Of a stretch of 64,000 nucleotides of DNA, positions 1 through 11,529 are shown piece by piece. Every line of letters begins with the position of its first letter. Position 1 is the stretch's first letter. This DNA comes from Chalara sp. BL73 (taxonomy: Eukaryota > Ascomycota > Leotiomycetes > Helotiales), in the NCBI GenBank assembly GCA_918026815.1, contig CAKJVC010000123.1, positions 1 through 64,000 on the forward strand. Direction: 5' to 3'. The notes under the pieces were generated by a model. That model ran no database searches. It worked only from the letters and a program-made list of their open reading frames with translations, and had not been told where the DNA came from. Made by a program: the position numbers and the translations under genes.

Positions 1-1
1 C

Positions 2-224
2 CCCCAAGTCGTGGTGGATGGAGCAAAGCTGAAATACCAGCAAGGCTATAAGTAAGTCGGATCGTTCTTCATGATCCTTATTGCTAACTGTCACTCATAG
101 CTTCTTTTCAACCTCAACAACCATACAATTGGGAACAAGGTCAAGGCTCGAGCAGGACAACAAATGCAGTCACTCCTTTTCACTCTCGAACCATGCTCCG
201 AATCAAAATGTTATTCAGAGATGA
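2..224 (+). CDS. 3' end of an unidentified gene (two exons)
   Basis: The window opens inside a reading frame that looks like the end of a gene. Exon 2-51 is followed by a well-formed intron at 52-100 (GTAAGT donor, GCTAAC branch site, CATAG acceptor). The frame then continues at 101-224 and ends with TGA at 222-224. About 57 residues are visible; they are rich in Ser, Thr and Asn and contain no domain I recognise. The only support is the quality of the intron and the open frame on both sides of it, so the call is weak. The rest of the gene lies before the window. Confidence 0.3.
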
Positions 225-1874
225 AGCAAAGCAACAAGGTAACAAGTCCTCACCGTTCAACAATATCATGGTTCTGACGTCGCTGTAGCACTGCAAGTCA
301 TAGCGTCAAGAGCGTAAGCCTGAAAGACCTGACGGATCTGATTCCAGCGCGACTACCTGCGATCAAACTGTACCGGTTGGCTTTAAGAACGTGCACGCTT
401 CCGCCTGTACTGACCTTCCCCTTCCGAATACAGTCACTGTGCAGTTTTCGGGTCCCTCCGCTGTTCTTTCGGGTCGGGGAACACTGCCAGCATGAGTCTC
501 AATCCTCGAGGAGCAGTGCTTGCTATCTCCATCACACTTCCTCGTTGAGCTATTTGTCCCCTTGTTGCGGCGATCCTCTACTTGTATTTTCACTGATTGA
601 CTATAGGGGAACCTCACTCGAAACGGCCCGACGCGTTGTCATTGATAGCGGCGTTGAAGTTGTTCGGCTCAAACGTCGCGCAATTGTTCCTTAGTTGATG
701 AGATCTCCTACCCGTAGCCTACCTTGTCTGTTGAGCTTCGGTTGCTCTTGGCGGCGAGGGCGGAAATCCACCCACTGGAGAGCTTGCTTTCATGAGCGAG
801 CTTTAAGGTGTTCAATGTGTTGCGTTCTTTATCGCTACAGGGTTGAATTCAGGCCTTTGCACCTTGTGCATCGTTTGCTTGTTGGTACTCGGGATTGCCC
901 GTCCGTGGATCCTTGATCCTATTTCCGGAAGGCAACAAGCTAAGTCCGGTTCAGGCTTGTTGTGGCTAAGTATCCCTGAGCGCTATCGAATCCCTTTGTC
1001 GTTTTCTCTTGGCTAATAGCGTTACAGAATAGGAACCCTTAGGATCGGGATAAGCTTCTCTGAACTGGAACTGGACCTACTGGAACTGCTGGATCTGGAG
1101 CCGGATCGTGAGCTATAGGGGCATTTTCGGGTTATTGGGGCATATCAGGCTTGCTGGGAGCCTGTAGGGTTGTTCTAAGGCTTGAGGTCTCTCTTAGGCT
1201 ATCAATCTCCACGGGCTTGGGGTCAAGTTGAGTGCTGGGAGTAGCTGCCCTGGCGTTCCTTCCTCAGGCTTTAAGGAGTTTGCTGAGGAGCTGCACTTCG
1301 TCTAGGCTTCTCCTAATAATTTTTGTTTTTCTCCTCGGGGTAGCTGGGGATCCTTTTATTTCCCTGGCCGCCCTGATCTTTTCACTGTGCCTTTGGGGGC
1401 TTTCTATAGAGCTTTTGTGGTCTTGGGGCATATGCGGCTTTGGGGGCTGTTTGACTTGATTGGCCTATCTAGGGATAGCTTGCTGTTCCTCTTACTATTT
1501 TCGTGGGCTTCTGGGGGTTGCGTTCCGCTTGCCGGTGCGATGGTTACTGAAGCTTTTCCTCCCTGCACCTATGGGTGTCTAGGCCACAACTACGACCCCT
1601 ACCCATGTAACGGGGTGCTGAATTGTGCGCGTCCTGGCCCACGAAAGGCAGAGATAGGGGCACTGTCGGAGGGATCGTCGCTGAGCTGGTGGGTGGAACG
1701 TGTGGTAGCTGGTGACAGCTGCTGTCGGCGACCCGGTTTGGGACCCGTTGTAGTGCCGGCCAAGACTTTCTTCCTACTATAGGGGCTTCTAGGCTGGTAG
1801 CGCTTTGAACCTTTAGTAGTCCGAGGGTTCTTCAGAATCATTTACCCGGGCATATAGGCTTCTCTGTGCGTTCG
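225..1874. other. Gene-free flank of the retroelement
   Basis: No convincing gene is seen. The plus-strand frames here (for example 1232-1782) are low-complexity, rich in Leu, Ser, Cys and Gly, and read from a T/G-rich strand, which is typical of non-coding sequence. By position this stretch should hold the 3' LTR of the minus-strand retroelement. A pyrimidine-rich run at 1766-1778 (a polypurine tract on the element's own strand) is a possible 3' LTR boundary. I could not find a matching direct repeat at the other end of the element. Confidence 0.4.
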
Positions 1875-4800
1875 TTAAATAGGGTGGTTGAACAACGAAT
1901 TGTCGGCTGCTTCCTTCCCTTTCCTCAATATCTCCAGGCTCTTCAAGGTCAGGCTCGGGCTTGAATCACTTGTTACCCCATCGTCCGGCGCATAGAAATG
2001 ACCCTCTCGTTGGAAAAATAGCTTAAGCCTACTTCCTGAGAAAGTTCCTTTCAGGGCCACTCCGTCAGGCCCAAGCTCCTTAAGCTTGTAGTACCCTTTG
2101 TCGTTGTTAGCGCTGAGTATTTGATATGGCCCTAGCCACCTGAAGTCAAGCTTTCTATTAGAAGACATGTCGATTTCTCTGACAGAGTCATGACGAAGTA
2201 CAATGTCGTCTTTCTGCAGCGGTCTAGCTCTGATCCTATGCCTGGCATCAAAAACTTCTTTCCCTTCTTGCCGTCGACGAGTTTTTCTGTACCTGGCTTC
2301 TTCGACATCCTCCCTTCTCATTTGGAATTGCCTCGCCCTTAGCTCAATAAGCTTAGAACGGTCCGTAATCTCCTCTGTAAAAAGGGTCCTCCAAGTGGGG
2401 AACTTCGATTCTATTGGCAGAATGGGCTCTCGTCCGTATACCATATAAAACGGTGTGTACCCTGTAGGTCCGTGAACTGTAGTGCGTTCCGCAAATAGAA
2501 CAGCTGCTAAATTGTCAACCCAGCTTCCTCCTAGTTTAGACAAGGCGTCTTTCAGGGTTTTGTGACCACGTTCGATCATTCCATTTGCTGCAGCATGGTG
2601 TGCGGGAGACCTGGAATCCTGTTCACTCCCCATTTCGAGAGTAATTCTAGCACTTCTCCTTTGAATTCTCCTCCGCCATCTACAACTATCCTTCCGAAAA
2701 TACCATGGCGGCAAATAACGTCTTCCCAAATGAATCGTGCAACTGTAGAAGCATCTTTACTCGCAATAGCCCTTGCTTCGGGCCAGCCACTCATGTCGTC
2801 CCTGGCTACAACTAAGTACTTCTTCCCTTTCTGAGCCGGCATGTAAGTAATATCAATCGCCCATTTTTCCATTAGCCCGTTCGACGCCGTAGGTACATAG
2901 CTTCCTCTTCTTTTCCGGCCGCCCTGAATTGACATTCCTCGCACGTCTTGACGTAGTCTTTCACATCCTTATAGCAGCCGTGCCAGAAGTATCGTTGAGA
3001 AATTCTATGATAAGTGCTTTCTCTTCCTTTATGGCCGCTTTGGTGGTGTACATCCCGAAGGATCCTGTCTCGGATCCGCTTGCTATCGACTACAAGCTTG
3101 ATAGGCATTCCTTTCGTTGGCAAGCGCCACAATTTCCGTCCGTGAACGCCATATTTCAGTGCTTCCTTTTTGAACTTGCGGAATTCTGGAACACTCATGT
3201 CTTTAGGCTTTCTGAGCGTTGTCAAATAGCGCGCTATCCTGATAGATTCTTCACTGTACTCAGAACTGGAAATAGGTGTTTCGTACTCAGGTCCTTCCGA
3301 GCTTGACTCGATTCCGATTTCTTCGCTACGTAAAGAAGCCACTTTATCTTTCATTTCTTGAAGTATTAGCTTTCTACTTCGCAACTCAGGATCTGTTTCA
3401 TGCTCGGAGTCAGTGTTTTGTTCTGAGTCGACAATTTGTTCGGAGCCTATGTCTTGTTCGGTTTCTACAGGGCATATTTCGTACGCTCCTAGTTCCGCCA
3501 GTATCCAATCGTCAATATCTTCGCTCTTTGAGTCGGTATCTTCAGGGTGAGGTCTTCTTGACAGCGCATCAGCGGCTGTATGCTGTTTTCCGGGCACATG
3601 CCGTACTTCAAAATCAAATAGTCGTATCCAGGCAAGCCACCGAGTAATCAAGGCTCCTGGGTGATCCGTAGCGGCTCTATTCAGCTGTGCTACAAGCACA
3701 TTCGCATCTGTTTCCAACACAAAGTGGATTGCAATAATCCAAACTTGCAATTTCTTCAAAATCTTGAGAACGCCTCTGCACTCCCGTTTTGTAGCGTCGT
3801 AGTTGCGCTCGGCTTTCGACCAAGTCCCGCTTTCATATCTAGCAGGCCTAACTCTGCCTGATGCGAGATCCCTTTGGCCTAAGTAACCACCATAGCCATC
3901 CAAGCTGGCATCTACTCCTACAACAATTTCTCCGGCATCCGGCCCATAGTCGATCCGGATAAGCACCGGCGCTGTAACCATAGCGTTTTGTAGCGTCCTC
4001 ATAGCTACTCCCTGGACTTCAGGATCCCAATGCCATGTAACACCCTTTTTCATCAAGTCGTAAATAGGTGCCGCAATAGTGCCGAAATCCTTCACCCAAA
4101 TCCGGAAATACACGCACAAGCCTATAAAAGCTTTGGCTTCCGTAACGTTTTCAGGTGTTTTCCAGTTCATAATTTTGACGACTTTGTCCGCAGAAGGCTC
4201 TTTTCCTTTTGAGTTGCATACGAAGCCTACAATATTCAGCCCGTCTCTGCAGAATTGAGACTTAGGGCCTATAGAGCCCCCTGCACGCTCAATTCGTTCC
4301 AGCGTTTTGTCGAGGTTCTGAATATGCTCAAAAATATACCGTCGTATTCCGGGCAACACTTCCTCCCCGTTATAATCCGTATAGGGTCCTTTAACGCCTA
4401 TGTCGTCTAGGAAAGGTACAGCTATTTCAGGACAGATTGCGGCTAGAACAAGCATCATGATCCTTACGCATTCTGCAACTGAATTCGTAGCGCCTTGGGG
4501 TAATGTTGTGTATCTCAGCAATCCGAGTGGTGTAAAGAATGCTGTCATATCTCTGCAAATAGGATGTAACGTCATTTGATCATATCCGGAGTATAAGTCA
4601 ACTAGGCTTGCAATATAACACCCTGCAAACTCATCAGCAAATTCGTCGACAGAAGGAGGTAAATTCGCGTCTCTCAGTGTAACAGCATTCATAAACGTTG
4701 CCGAGTTAATCAGCCTGTAATCACCGGGCTTCTTTTTAGCAACCAAAAACCATGAGTTCCGATATGGCCCATCACAGTACTCCAGCACGCCGCGATCCAG

Positions 4801-5520
4801 TCTTTCTCTAAACATTTTTACCACTAAAGGTTTTAATGCTTTTGGAATAGGAAAACTCGCTGCTTGCCATGCTGTGTGTTCTATTGTTTTGATCACAATA
4901 GGTGGTGATACATCCTCATGAAATCGTCCGCATTCAGACCAGTCGAACGCAAAAACTTTTTCTCTGTTAATCAGGACTTCTTCCAAAAACTTCCTTTCCG
5001 CAGGCTGCAGCATATCCCCGATATTTAGATCTTTTAGTCTTTCAGGCGTAAGTCTTGACTCTCTAGGAATGTCCGAAAACCTGGGAATAATATGTTCTTG
5101 ATATATTCCAACTTGTTCTTGAAAAACGTCTCTTGCTTTAGATCTCTCATACCAGTCTTTTCTGCCTCCGGGAGCATTGCCTACTCCGTCAGCTTTATCA
5201 ACTGGATGGATCTTTTGTCCTTTGTTTTGTATGCAGTATTCACGCTAAAGTACCGCGTTGCTCTCCTTCTGTAAGGAAAAGGCGTGTAATTGGGGTCAAA
5301 CTCTGTCCCCACAAAATCCAAAACTAAATGAGTGTCTGTGTTCCACGAATTGCCTATAAGCCCGTCCCCTCCCTCAAAGGGTAGAACTTGTCCCCAAGTT
5401 CTTTAAGCACTGGAACAAGCTGAAAGCTTCCTTGAAACATCTCTGCGTTTGTTGTACAAAAGCCATCTATAGCTACGCAGTCAGCTACAGATGTTGCTAG
5501 TTTTCCGAATCTGTCGTATA
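1875..5520 (-). pseudogene. Retroelement pol (RT, RNase H, integrase), frameshifted
   Basis: The main frame (2872-5013, extending upstream to about 5215) holds a reverse transcriptase with FLDDIGVKGP as the catalytic motif. RNase H follows (VGVDASLDGYGGYLGQ, later ETDANVLVAQ), then the integrase HHCC zinc domain (HHQSGHKGR ... TCEECQ). The integrase core is split over two more frames: the first Asp (WAIDITYMP) and second Asp (VVDGGGEF) lie in 2576-2944, and the Glu (NGMIERGHKTL) lies in 1875-2729. Two further shifts lie upstream near 5350 and 5210. The DDE residues can all be found but never in one frame, so the enzyme is dead. Confidence 0.88.
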
Positions 5521-8284
5521 TCCGTCATCACTATCGGACTCAATCATTCCGATAGTGTTTTGAGCCCGACGCATTACAGCGTTCTTTGCGGATTCCGTTT
5601 CGGTATTTGTCTTTACTGTAGTGATCAAGCCAGTCCTTGGGTCTCGAATAGAAGCAAAAACAGGGCCGTCAGGAGAATCTCTAGGATAGCGGAACACTAC
5701 TCTGGCTTTGCGTATAAATGGAAAGCCTAGAATCAGCTTGAAACCAGGAGAGTCCATAATATAGAATCGGGTCCTTATAGCTGCATTGCCAATAGTAACC
5801 GGCAAATTGTCTACGAACCCTACAAATTTCGACGTACTTCCTGTAATAGTCTTTAGAGCCATATTGTCGTTCCGAGTAATAGGAATGTCCACTCTTGTCG
5901 CAACTTCTAGCGTCATCAAGCTAACCTCGGCGCCCGTGTCAAGCGTAGCTCTAATGTCTACAAGCTTTGAGTGCCCTGCTAGTGTAATAACAACTTTTGG
6001 CGTAGGGGAATGAACTTCCGAATATCCCGAATAAGACTCCACTAAGCCGAAACCAACGTCAGCCGTGCTTTTGCTGCAATCTACCAGCTCCCCTAAGCCT
6101 ATGATGCTTTCTTTAGGCGCTTGCTCAGCAGCTGTATTAGAGTCAATACTAGAGCAAATTACTAGTTCTCCCAGGCCTATCATGCTTTCCTCAATAGGTG
6201 CATGCTCCATTTCCGCATCCAGGGTTCCTTCTAGGGTTCTAGGCCGTCTTTTAGAGAGCAAGGCCGGATCTGCTAGCGACAGCAGTTCCCCTAAAGTAAA
6301 TCCTTCGGGAATCGATTTCTGGGTCATAAGTTTTGCCAGCGAACTCTCATGACTGTAGCCAAGCCTGGCCAGCGCACTCGCTACAGTGGGCTTCAATTTT
6401 TGAGCTTTCGTAGCCTTTCGCTCCAGGCTAGCTTTTTCCGGCTCTTTAGGCTTGTTCTCAGGAGAATCTTCCTGAAAACGTACCGTTCTCAGCTGCGGTG
6501 TTTTAACTACACCGTGCTTCGCCTGCTCTTGAAGCTTTTGCTGTAGTGTAAGCTTAGAATCATATGGTGCTTGACGCTTTGCTTTTCTGGTGGATGGCCT
6601 GACTTCTACAGGCTCTATCCCGGCTTCTTTTGCAATGAAGTTTTGCACCCAAGCACTCGTCTCATCACTTAGCTCCGTTTCTGTCAGTATGTCGCCAGTC
6701 TCACAAACGTAAGTTTCAATGTTGTTAACCACGCTTTCTTTCCTGGCTTGAGCTCCTTCTCTACTAAACCGGGCTTCTTCCTCCAAGGCTCGTTTTCTAT
6801 TTTCAGGAATGTGGCTAAATTTGGTATTGATAGTTCGCGCTATAACTTGGTCCCGGCGCGGAAGGTCGTTGCTGAACTGTACAGGTATTGAAGTCTTTCC
6901 GGCTTCCCAAGGTCCTAAGCAAATATAGTGATCTTCATCAGACTCATGAATAACGCCTAGGCCAATAAACCTTTTGTAGTCGTGGCACTGGTTTATATAT
7001 TTATGAGGCTCTTGAGGTCTCATATCACTTGATTGCTGATTCCTGCACCACTTGCAAGTATCGTCATCTCGGAACCCTTTTTTCTTTGCGAATCCTCCGT
7101 AGCCGACTTCATATTCTTCAGCATAATCCCTTTCCAAATGGTTGAGGTTAGCTATTCGAGCTTTTTGCTGAGCTCGCTCTGCAACAACCTGCAAAATTCG
7201 CAAGCGTTCCAAGCCTTCTGTAATGTTGTCTATCTCCTGGTCCGTGACTGAACGGTTTTCTAGAGATTTTTCTCTGACAAGAGGCAAAACAGCTTTGTTG
7301 CGTTCTTCTAGTCTTAACGTCGAAGATGCCGAAGTTGCTGAGCGAGTTCCTTCAAACACAAATGGAGTGCTCATTTCCAGGCTATCAAACCCTGTAGGCA
7401 GCTCTCCCATTCCTTGTTCTTGTACCAAATCATCCATTTCCCTCAATACTGCACATCCGTTCTCAACGTACTCATAGACTTCTTTGTAAAGTCTAATGCT
7501 TTCAGTACCCAGTTTCCCAGGCCCTGCCGCATATTTAAGAGCTCTTGCTCGCAGACCATGAGGCAGCCCATATAGAAACTTAAACGTCAGCATTTTGTCC
7601 GTGATAACTTTTTCTTTCCAAGCATCTTGATCCCGCTTGGTTGAACCCTTTGCAATAGGAGTATATCTGCCCCTGTGTCACGTGACCTTGATCACCGATA
7701 GTTTTGAAATCTTTGACGTATTTGTCGAGGTATGCGATAGTATATAAAAGTTGCTCCGAGTCTTTGTACCGATACTCTTTCAACAGTTCCTGTTGAAAAG
7801 CTTCCCACGTCACAGTTGAGTCACTGTACCCGCCTAGCTGTTCAATCTCTTTCTTCAGCTGCACCGAAGCGTACTCTGCCGCCCTTTCTTTCTTTTCCTT
7901 GTCATCCTGGATTCCATGATCCTTGAAGCTCCTGTTAAGAAACTTGAGGTACGCAGTAACCTCCTTACCGCTGAAAAAGGGACTGCCATATCCTCCAGGT
8001 ACCGGCATAGGTTGAAAGTAAGCACGGTCATATGCTCGGCCCGAGCTTGTAGAAGCAACCGATTGCCCTTTAGGCTTTTTATGCTTGTGTGATTTGTCGG
8101 AGGATGAGCCTGAAGTAAGATCCTCAGGCGTTGCCTCAGGCTTCTCAACTGTAAATGTAGAAGACATTGTATGTAGTGTAGGTGCTGTAACAGTAGTAAT
8201 AGGCAAAAGATTGTTTTGTTGAAAAGCTTCTAAGCGTGGAGAAAAAAGTTGATGTAACCAGTCGTTGCTGTCAAAGCAATCCAT
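5497..8284 (-). pseudogene. Retroelement gag-protease, frameshifted
   Basis: The first part (7580-8284) is a capsid-like gag segment. It continues in another frame upstream of 7593, where KRDQDAWKEKV precedes the annotated Met, so gag is split by a frameshift near 7640-7660. Downstream there is a spaced Cys/His set (C-x2-C ... H-x5-C, about 7050-6970) resembling a nucleocapsid zinc knuckle. The aspartic protease follows, with LDTGAEVSLM as the catalytic Asp motif (near 5930) and ILGFPF near its end. The frame stops at 5497. Pol resumes in the -1 frame right at this stop, as expected for elements that make Gag-Pol by -1 frameshifting. Confidence 0.85.
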
Positions 8285-9073
8285 ATACTTGATAGCACGT
8301 AAGGATAGCGGTACAAGAAGCCTTTTTGTAGTAAGTCCCTGTAACGCTCAAACTTTAATAACGTCCATTGTTTTGCCCGAGAGTTTGAGGCTTCTTTAGC
8401 GAAACTTCTATGCTGAAACTCCCTCAACGGAACCTCTTTATGCCGTTGATTAGCGTATAGCCCGGTTCATGCCGAAGCTCTGTGGCTTTTTGCTTTCTGG
8501 TGTGACTTTGATCACCGTACTGAATTCCGGTACTCCTGGGCCTCCCACTTCCTGAGCGTTGTACAGGCGCTCGGCCTTAGCGTTTGCACGCTGACTCTCA
8601 TTCTTAGGATGTCGTCCAGAAGGGTCGCCTGCTGGCAGAGATCACTAACTGAATAGGTCCCTGTAGGCTGTTGTGACGCCTTTCAAACTTCGCGCTGCTT
8701 TCTTAGAAGCCTGTAGCGTTCTTCCCTGTATTACAGAGGCATCGCTGTAGTGCTCCCTATCGAGTAGCCCGTCAGTAAAGCGTATTTGGGGGGTTTGCCG
8801 GTGCTCCCTTTTCTGCTTTCTCGCACCGCATATCGCGTCTATAGGCTTCGCTGTTGCTACAGAGAGTGCCTGATCCCCTGCGTAGGTCACCAAAATACAT
8901 GTGGCGGGGAACATGCTGAGAGCAAGAACAGCAACAGGATCTAGCACAAAACTCATAGGCGTGATAGCGGTGGCTGTAGCATACTGGAGAGAGCACCGGC
9001 GAGCCTAAGCTCTATATAATAGATAAACGTCAATAGCTTATAAGGGTGTAAAATATAGAAGGGTGGAAAAGTG

Positions 9074-9175
9074 TGTTGTATTGATGATGATGCGCCTCCC
9101 TACCGGAAGCGCAGGTTATATACAACTCATGCTCCTCAGGTCACATGACTGACCACTCATGAGTATCACGTGACA
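9074..9175 (-). repeat. LTR-like segment (TGTTG...TGACA), candidate
   Basis: A 102-bp stretch begins TGTTG and ends TGACA, the TG..CA ends of an LTR. On the minus strand it reads from a palindromic CACGTGA-type upstream box to a TATATAA box and ends AATACAACA, the order of a compact U3-R-U5. It lies upstream of the retroelement on its coding strand. No second copy was found downstream of pol, so it may be a solo LTR, a diverged 5' LTR, or chance. Confidence 0.3.
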
Positions 9176-9411
9176 GAGTGTGAAAGGAAAGAAAATCGTC
9201 CCCACCACAATACAATATTAAAGCGTTGTTTATCGGAATAAGTAGCTTTTTATAATTCAGAATTATTTGCAACAAATTTTTTTATTGCTTTTTTTGCTAA
9301 CGTAATATTAGAAAAAGTATCACCGACGTAAAGCGCTATAGCTATAATGAAGTTACGAAAAAAAAGATAATCGATAATATACGAATATTTGTTGTGCGTT
9401 AGGTGCTCTAG

Positions 9412-9597
9412 TCTCTTGGCGCAGCGTGCGAGTCCTTAAAATACAATATTTCTTATATACCATCGTTCTGTTGATAGGTATCTGAAATACCACTGTTTTG
9501 CGCCAAGAGACAAATGGTGGTATATGAGATATTCGGCAAAAAAAGTATGGTATATGAGATATTTGGCAAAAAAATGATGGTATTTGAGATATTTGCC
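9412..9597. repeat. 12-bp inverted repeat with nested ~30-bp tandem repeats
   Basis: The 12-mer TCTCTTGGCGCA (9412-9423) is repeated in inverse at 9499-9510. Right after it come three near-identical units of about 30 bp (9517-9544, 9545-9574, 9575-9597), each with the core TGGTATaTGAGATATTtGGC and an A-run. A partial inverse copy of the core (ATATACCATC) lies at about 9455-9464. This looks like the end structure of a DNA transposon or another short mobile element. Confidence 0.6.
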
Positions 9598-9677
9598 GTT
9601 TTAAAAAAAGTGGTGATCCAACTTAAAAACCTAAAACTTCTCTCAATATCTATCACTCCCTAATCTATTATTGCATA

Positions 9678-10780
9678 CTATAACAGGTATTGAAGGAGTT
9701 TGGATACTCCAATCCCCCCTGCAAACATGGCACCCACTGTCACAAAACTAGAGTTCGACAACGTAGCCATCCCACTAATGCCATGTCCGGAAGTACAGCC
9801 CCCAGCTGTCCTTGCCCCAAGGATAAGAGACGCTCCACCAATTATTGCTCTTGTCAAGGAAATATGCACTGTCTCTTCAAGTGCTTTCAGTCCTATAGCT
9901 TTTCCTAAGCCCCAACCGCCGACTAGCATTCCCAGTACAAAGATCACAGGGTCGAGAGAAGGCCACGGCTCTGAGCCCTTGTGTGGTGATAGTCGCGTAA
10001 GTCGACAAATGTATTGTCCAATTCTTTCATACGCAGTGGAGACACCGATGGGACCTCCAGTGAGTATGAGAGATGCTGCTTGTGCAGCACCAATAAGGAG
10101 CCCGCCAACGACGGGATGTAGACGCTGAGACCCAATGAAATGGGGAATCAAGTACGAGGCCGATGCAACCACGGCAAGACAAACAAGCTCATAAATGAGG
10201 ACTGCCTGGCTCTCTTTCATTTTCGCAGACTCATAAACAGTGAGCTTTTCATCGGTGCAGTCGCAGTCTTTCCTCGTGTCTGAAAAAGCCGCCGGGGTTG
10301 TGCATTTGACACAGTGTCCGAATCGAGACCACAGGATGCCACCAAGAATTCCACCTCCAAGTACTGGAAGGCCCGATGAGACGCCCGTTGTGATCTGCAC
10401 TAACACGGTGCCTGGACATGCACCTGTGAGCGCCATCCCGCTTCCCAAAAGGAGACCACCAATGACGTTTCCATCATATCGGTGCAATCGATTTAAGTTG
10501 GAAGGCTTGCGGGGGGTGCAGGAAGAGATGCTTGTTTGTTTCGCAATGACCATAAGCACGCTATTGAAACAGTTAGACTTAAGTACGCGTTATTATTTTT
10601 TAAAAACGATAGGGGAACTTACGCACTGCTTGCGCTCGCCGTCAGAAAGACCTTTAACATGTGGAAATCAGATAGGAGAAGTTGAGAGGATATGATCGAC
10701 GGGGAGTAGACCCCAGAGAGGAGTAGGGCAGAGCCAAATAGAGAGCCTGAGAGGGCGGTGGAGACCGGATTTGTGGGCAT
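9678..10780 (-). CDS. YeeE/YedE (DUF395) sulfur/thiosulfate transporter
   Basis: Two exons, 10780-10623 and 10560-9678, with a 62-bp intron (GTAAGT..TAG), give 346 residues. It is a multi-pass membrane protein of the YeeE/YedE (Sul_transp) family, whose bacterial members import thiosulfate or related sulfur compounds. The N-terminal half has GSLFGSALLLSGVYSPSII and DFHMLKVFLTASASSA. The second exon has GMALTGACPGTV and the C-terminal half has GARTAGGCTSGHGISG; the cysteines of CPG and GCTSGHG are the conserved ones of the family. Both halves of the pseudo-repeat are fused in one chain. The start at 10780 is chosen because the family's first helix begins just after it. It is divergent from a persulfide dioxygenase-like gene, as expected for a sulfur role. 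Confidence 0.88.
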
Positions 10781-11529
10781 TTTTTTGATGATAGAAGGAG
10801 AAGACGGGTGAAGTTGGTTATTACTTTCAATTAATGATGAGTGAGGTGTTCGAATAGGAATTAAATGGCCAACTGAGAGGGTCAAGGGCCAGAGATATCC
10901 GCCTGATTAGAAGCTCCCTGGCAATCACAAGGATGGAAACAATCTTAGCGGCCCGGGCTTCGAGCGACCGATATTCCAAATTGGATATCATATCGCCGAG
11001 TATAACCCCAGAATTTTTTCTTTGTTTTCTTTGCGAGCATGTACGTCATGGTCGGCGATCTGAAAAATAGTGGGCCATTCAAAACTCTATCACCAAGTTA
11101 GTGACCCAGTCGGCGTCTAGAAAGCCTGAATCACGCCACTCGATTTTCTCGGCAATCTGGTACTAGAGACCTTCCTGTCAGATGTTTGAGACTCATTTTT
11201 GGGCGTAGGGCTCGGAAAGCCGGGACGTACAGGTGTTGGTCAGCGTCTAGCAACCTTGCTTTAATCTTCTTTGGCTGGCTTATTTATATGCCTATCTGGC
11301 ACTGGGGAACATCAAATGAAAATTCGCAATCCATCTGTTGAACGAACCGAAATCTCAAAATTTAACAAAATTATTCTTGCTACTTGATCAATAGCCTGTA
11401 GCCTTTGTCTCGCATCTCAATAGTGTATATAACTTCTCAGTCTCTGTTTTACTTCTCTCTCTGACCAACAACATAGCAATCTTCACCCCGTCACTGTTTT
11501 TAACGAAAGTAATCAACGTCAACTATAAA
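10781..11529. promoter_or_regulatory. Divergent promoter between sulfur transporter and dioxygenase genes
   Basis: The 749 bp between two head-to-head start codons must hold both promoters. A TATATAA box lies at 11426-11432, about 100 bp before the dioxygenase start, followed by a CT-rich leader. I see no obvious binding palindrome that would name a regulator. Confidence 0.5.

Larger units (their letters stand above)
1875..8284 (-). mobile_element. Decayed Ty3/gypsy LTR retrotransposon (gag-pro-pol)
   Basis: A minus-strand element with the Ty3 order: gag, zinc-knuckle-like segment, aspartic protease, reverse transcriptase, RNase H, integrase. It is non-functional: gag is shifted near 7640-7660, pol near 5350 and 5210, and integrase near 2900 and 2610. 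The reverse transcriptase carries FLDD in place of the usual YxDD, a variant seen in some fungal Ty3 lineages. After integrase there is a GPY/F-type motif (WLGPYQI) but no chromodomain. LTRs could not be paired by eye, so the outer limits are those of the coding remains only. Nothing shows RIP-style AT enrichment in the coding part. Confidence 0.93.
8285..9677. other. 5' flank of the retroelement, AT-rich toward the right
   Basis: Short frames at 8230-8427 (minus) and 8645-8996 (minus) lie where the leader and 5' LTR of the element should be; none resembles a known protein. From about 9180 the sequence becomes AT-rich with poly-A/T runs and short repeats. No cellular gene is supported. Confidence 0.4.

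Noticed and set aside
1232..1782. Plus-strand frames of 75 and 131 residues beside the retroelement
   Set aside because: They are low-complexity translations of a T/G-rich strand, overlap in different frames, and have no motif or splice signals.
2872..5013. The longest pol frame as an intact cellular gene
   Set aside because: It contains RT, RNase H and the integrase zinc domain, and continues in other frames; it is part of a decayed retroelement.
9517..9597. CRISPR-like array of short repeats
   Set aside because: The units are directly adjacent with no unique spacers, the sequence is eukaryotic, and no cas genes are present.
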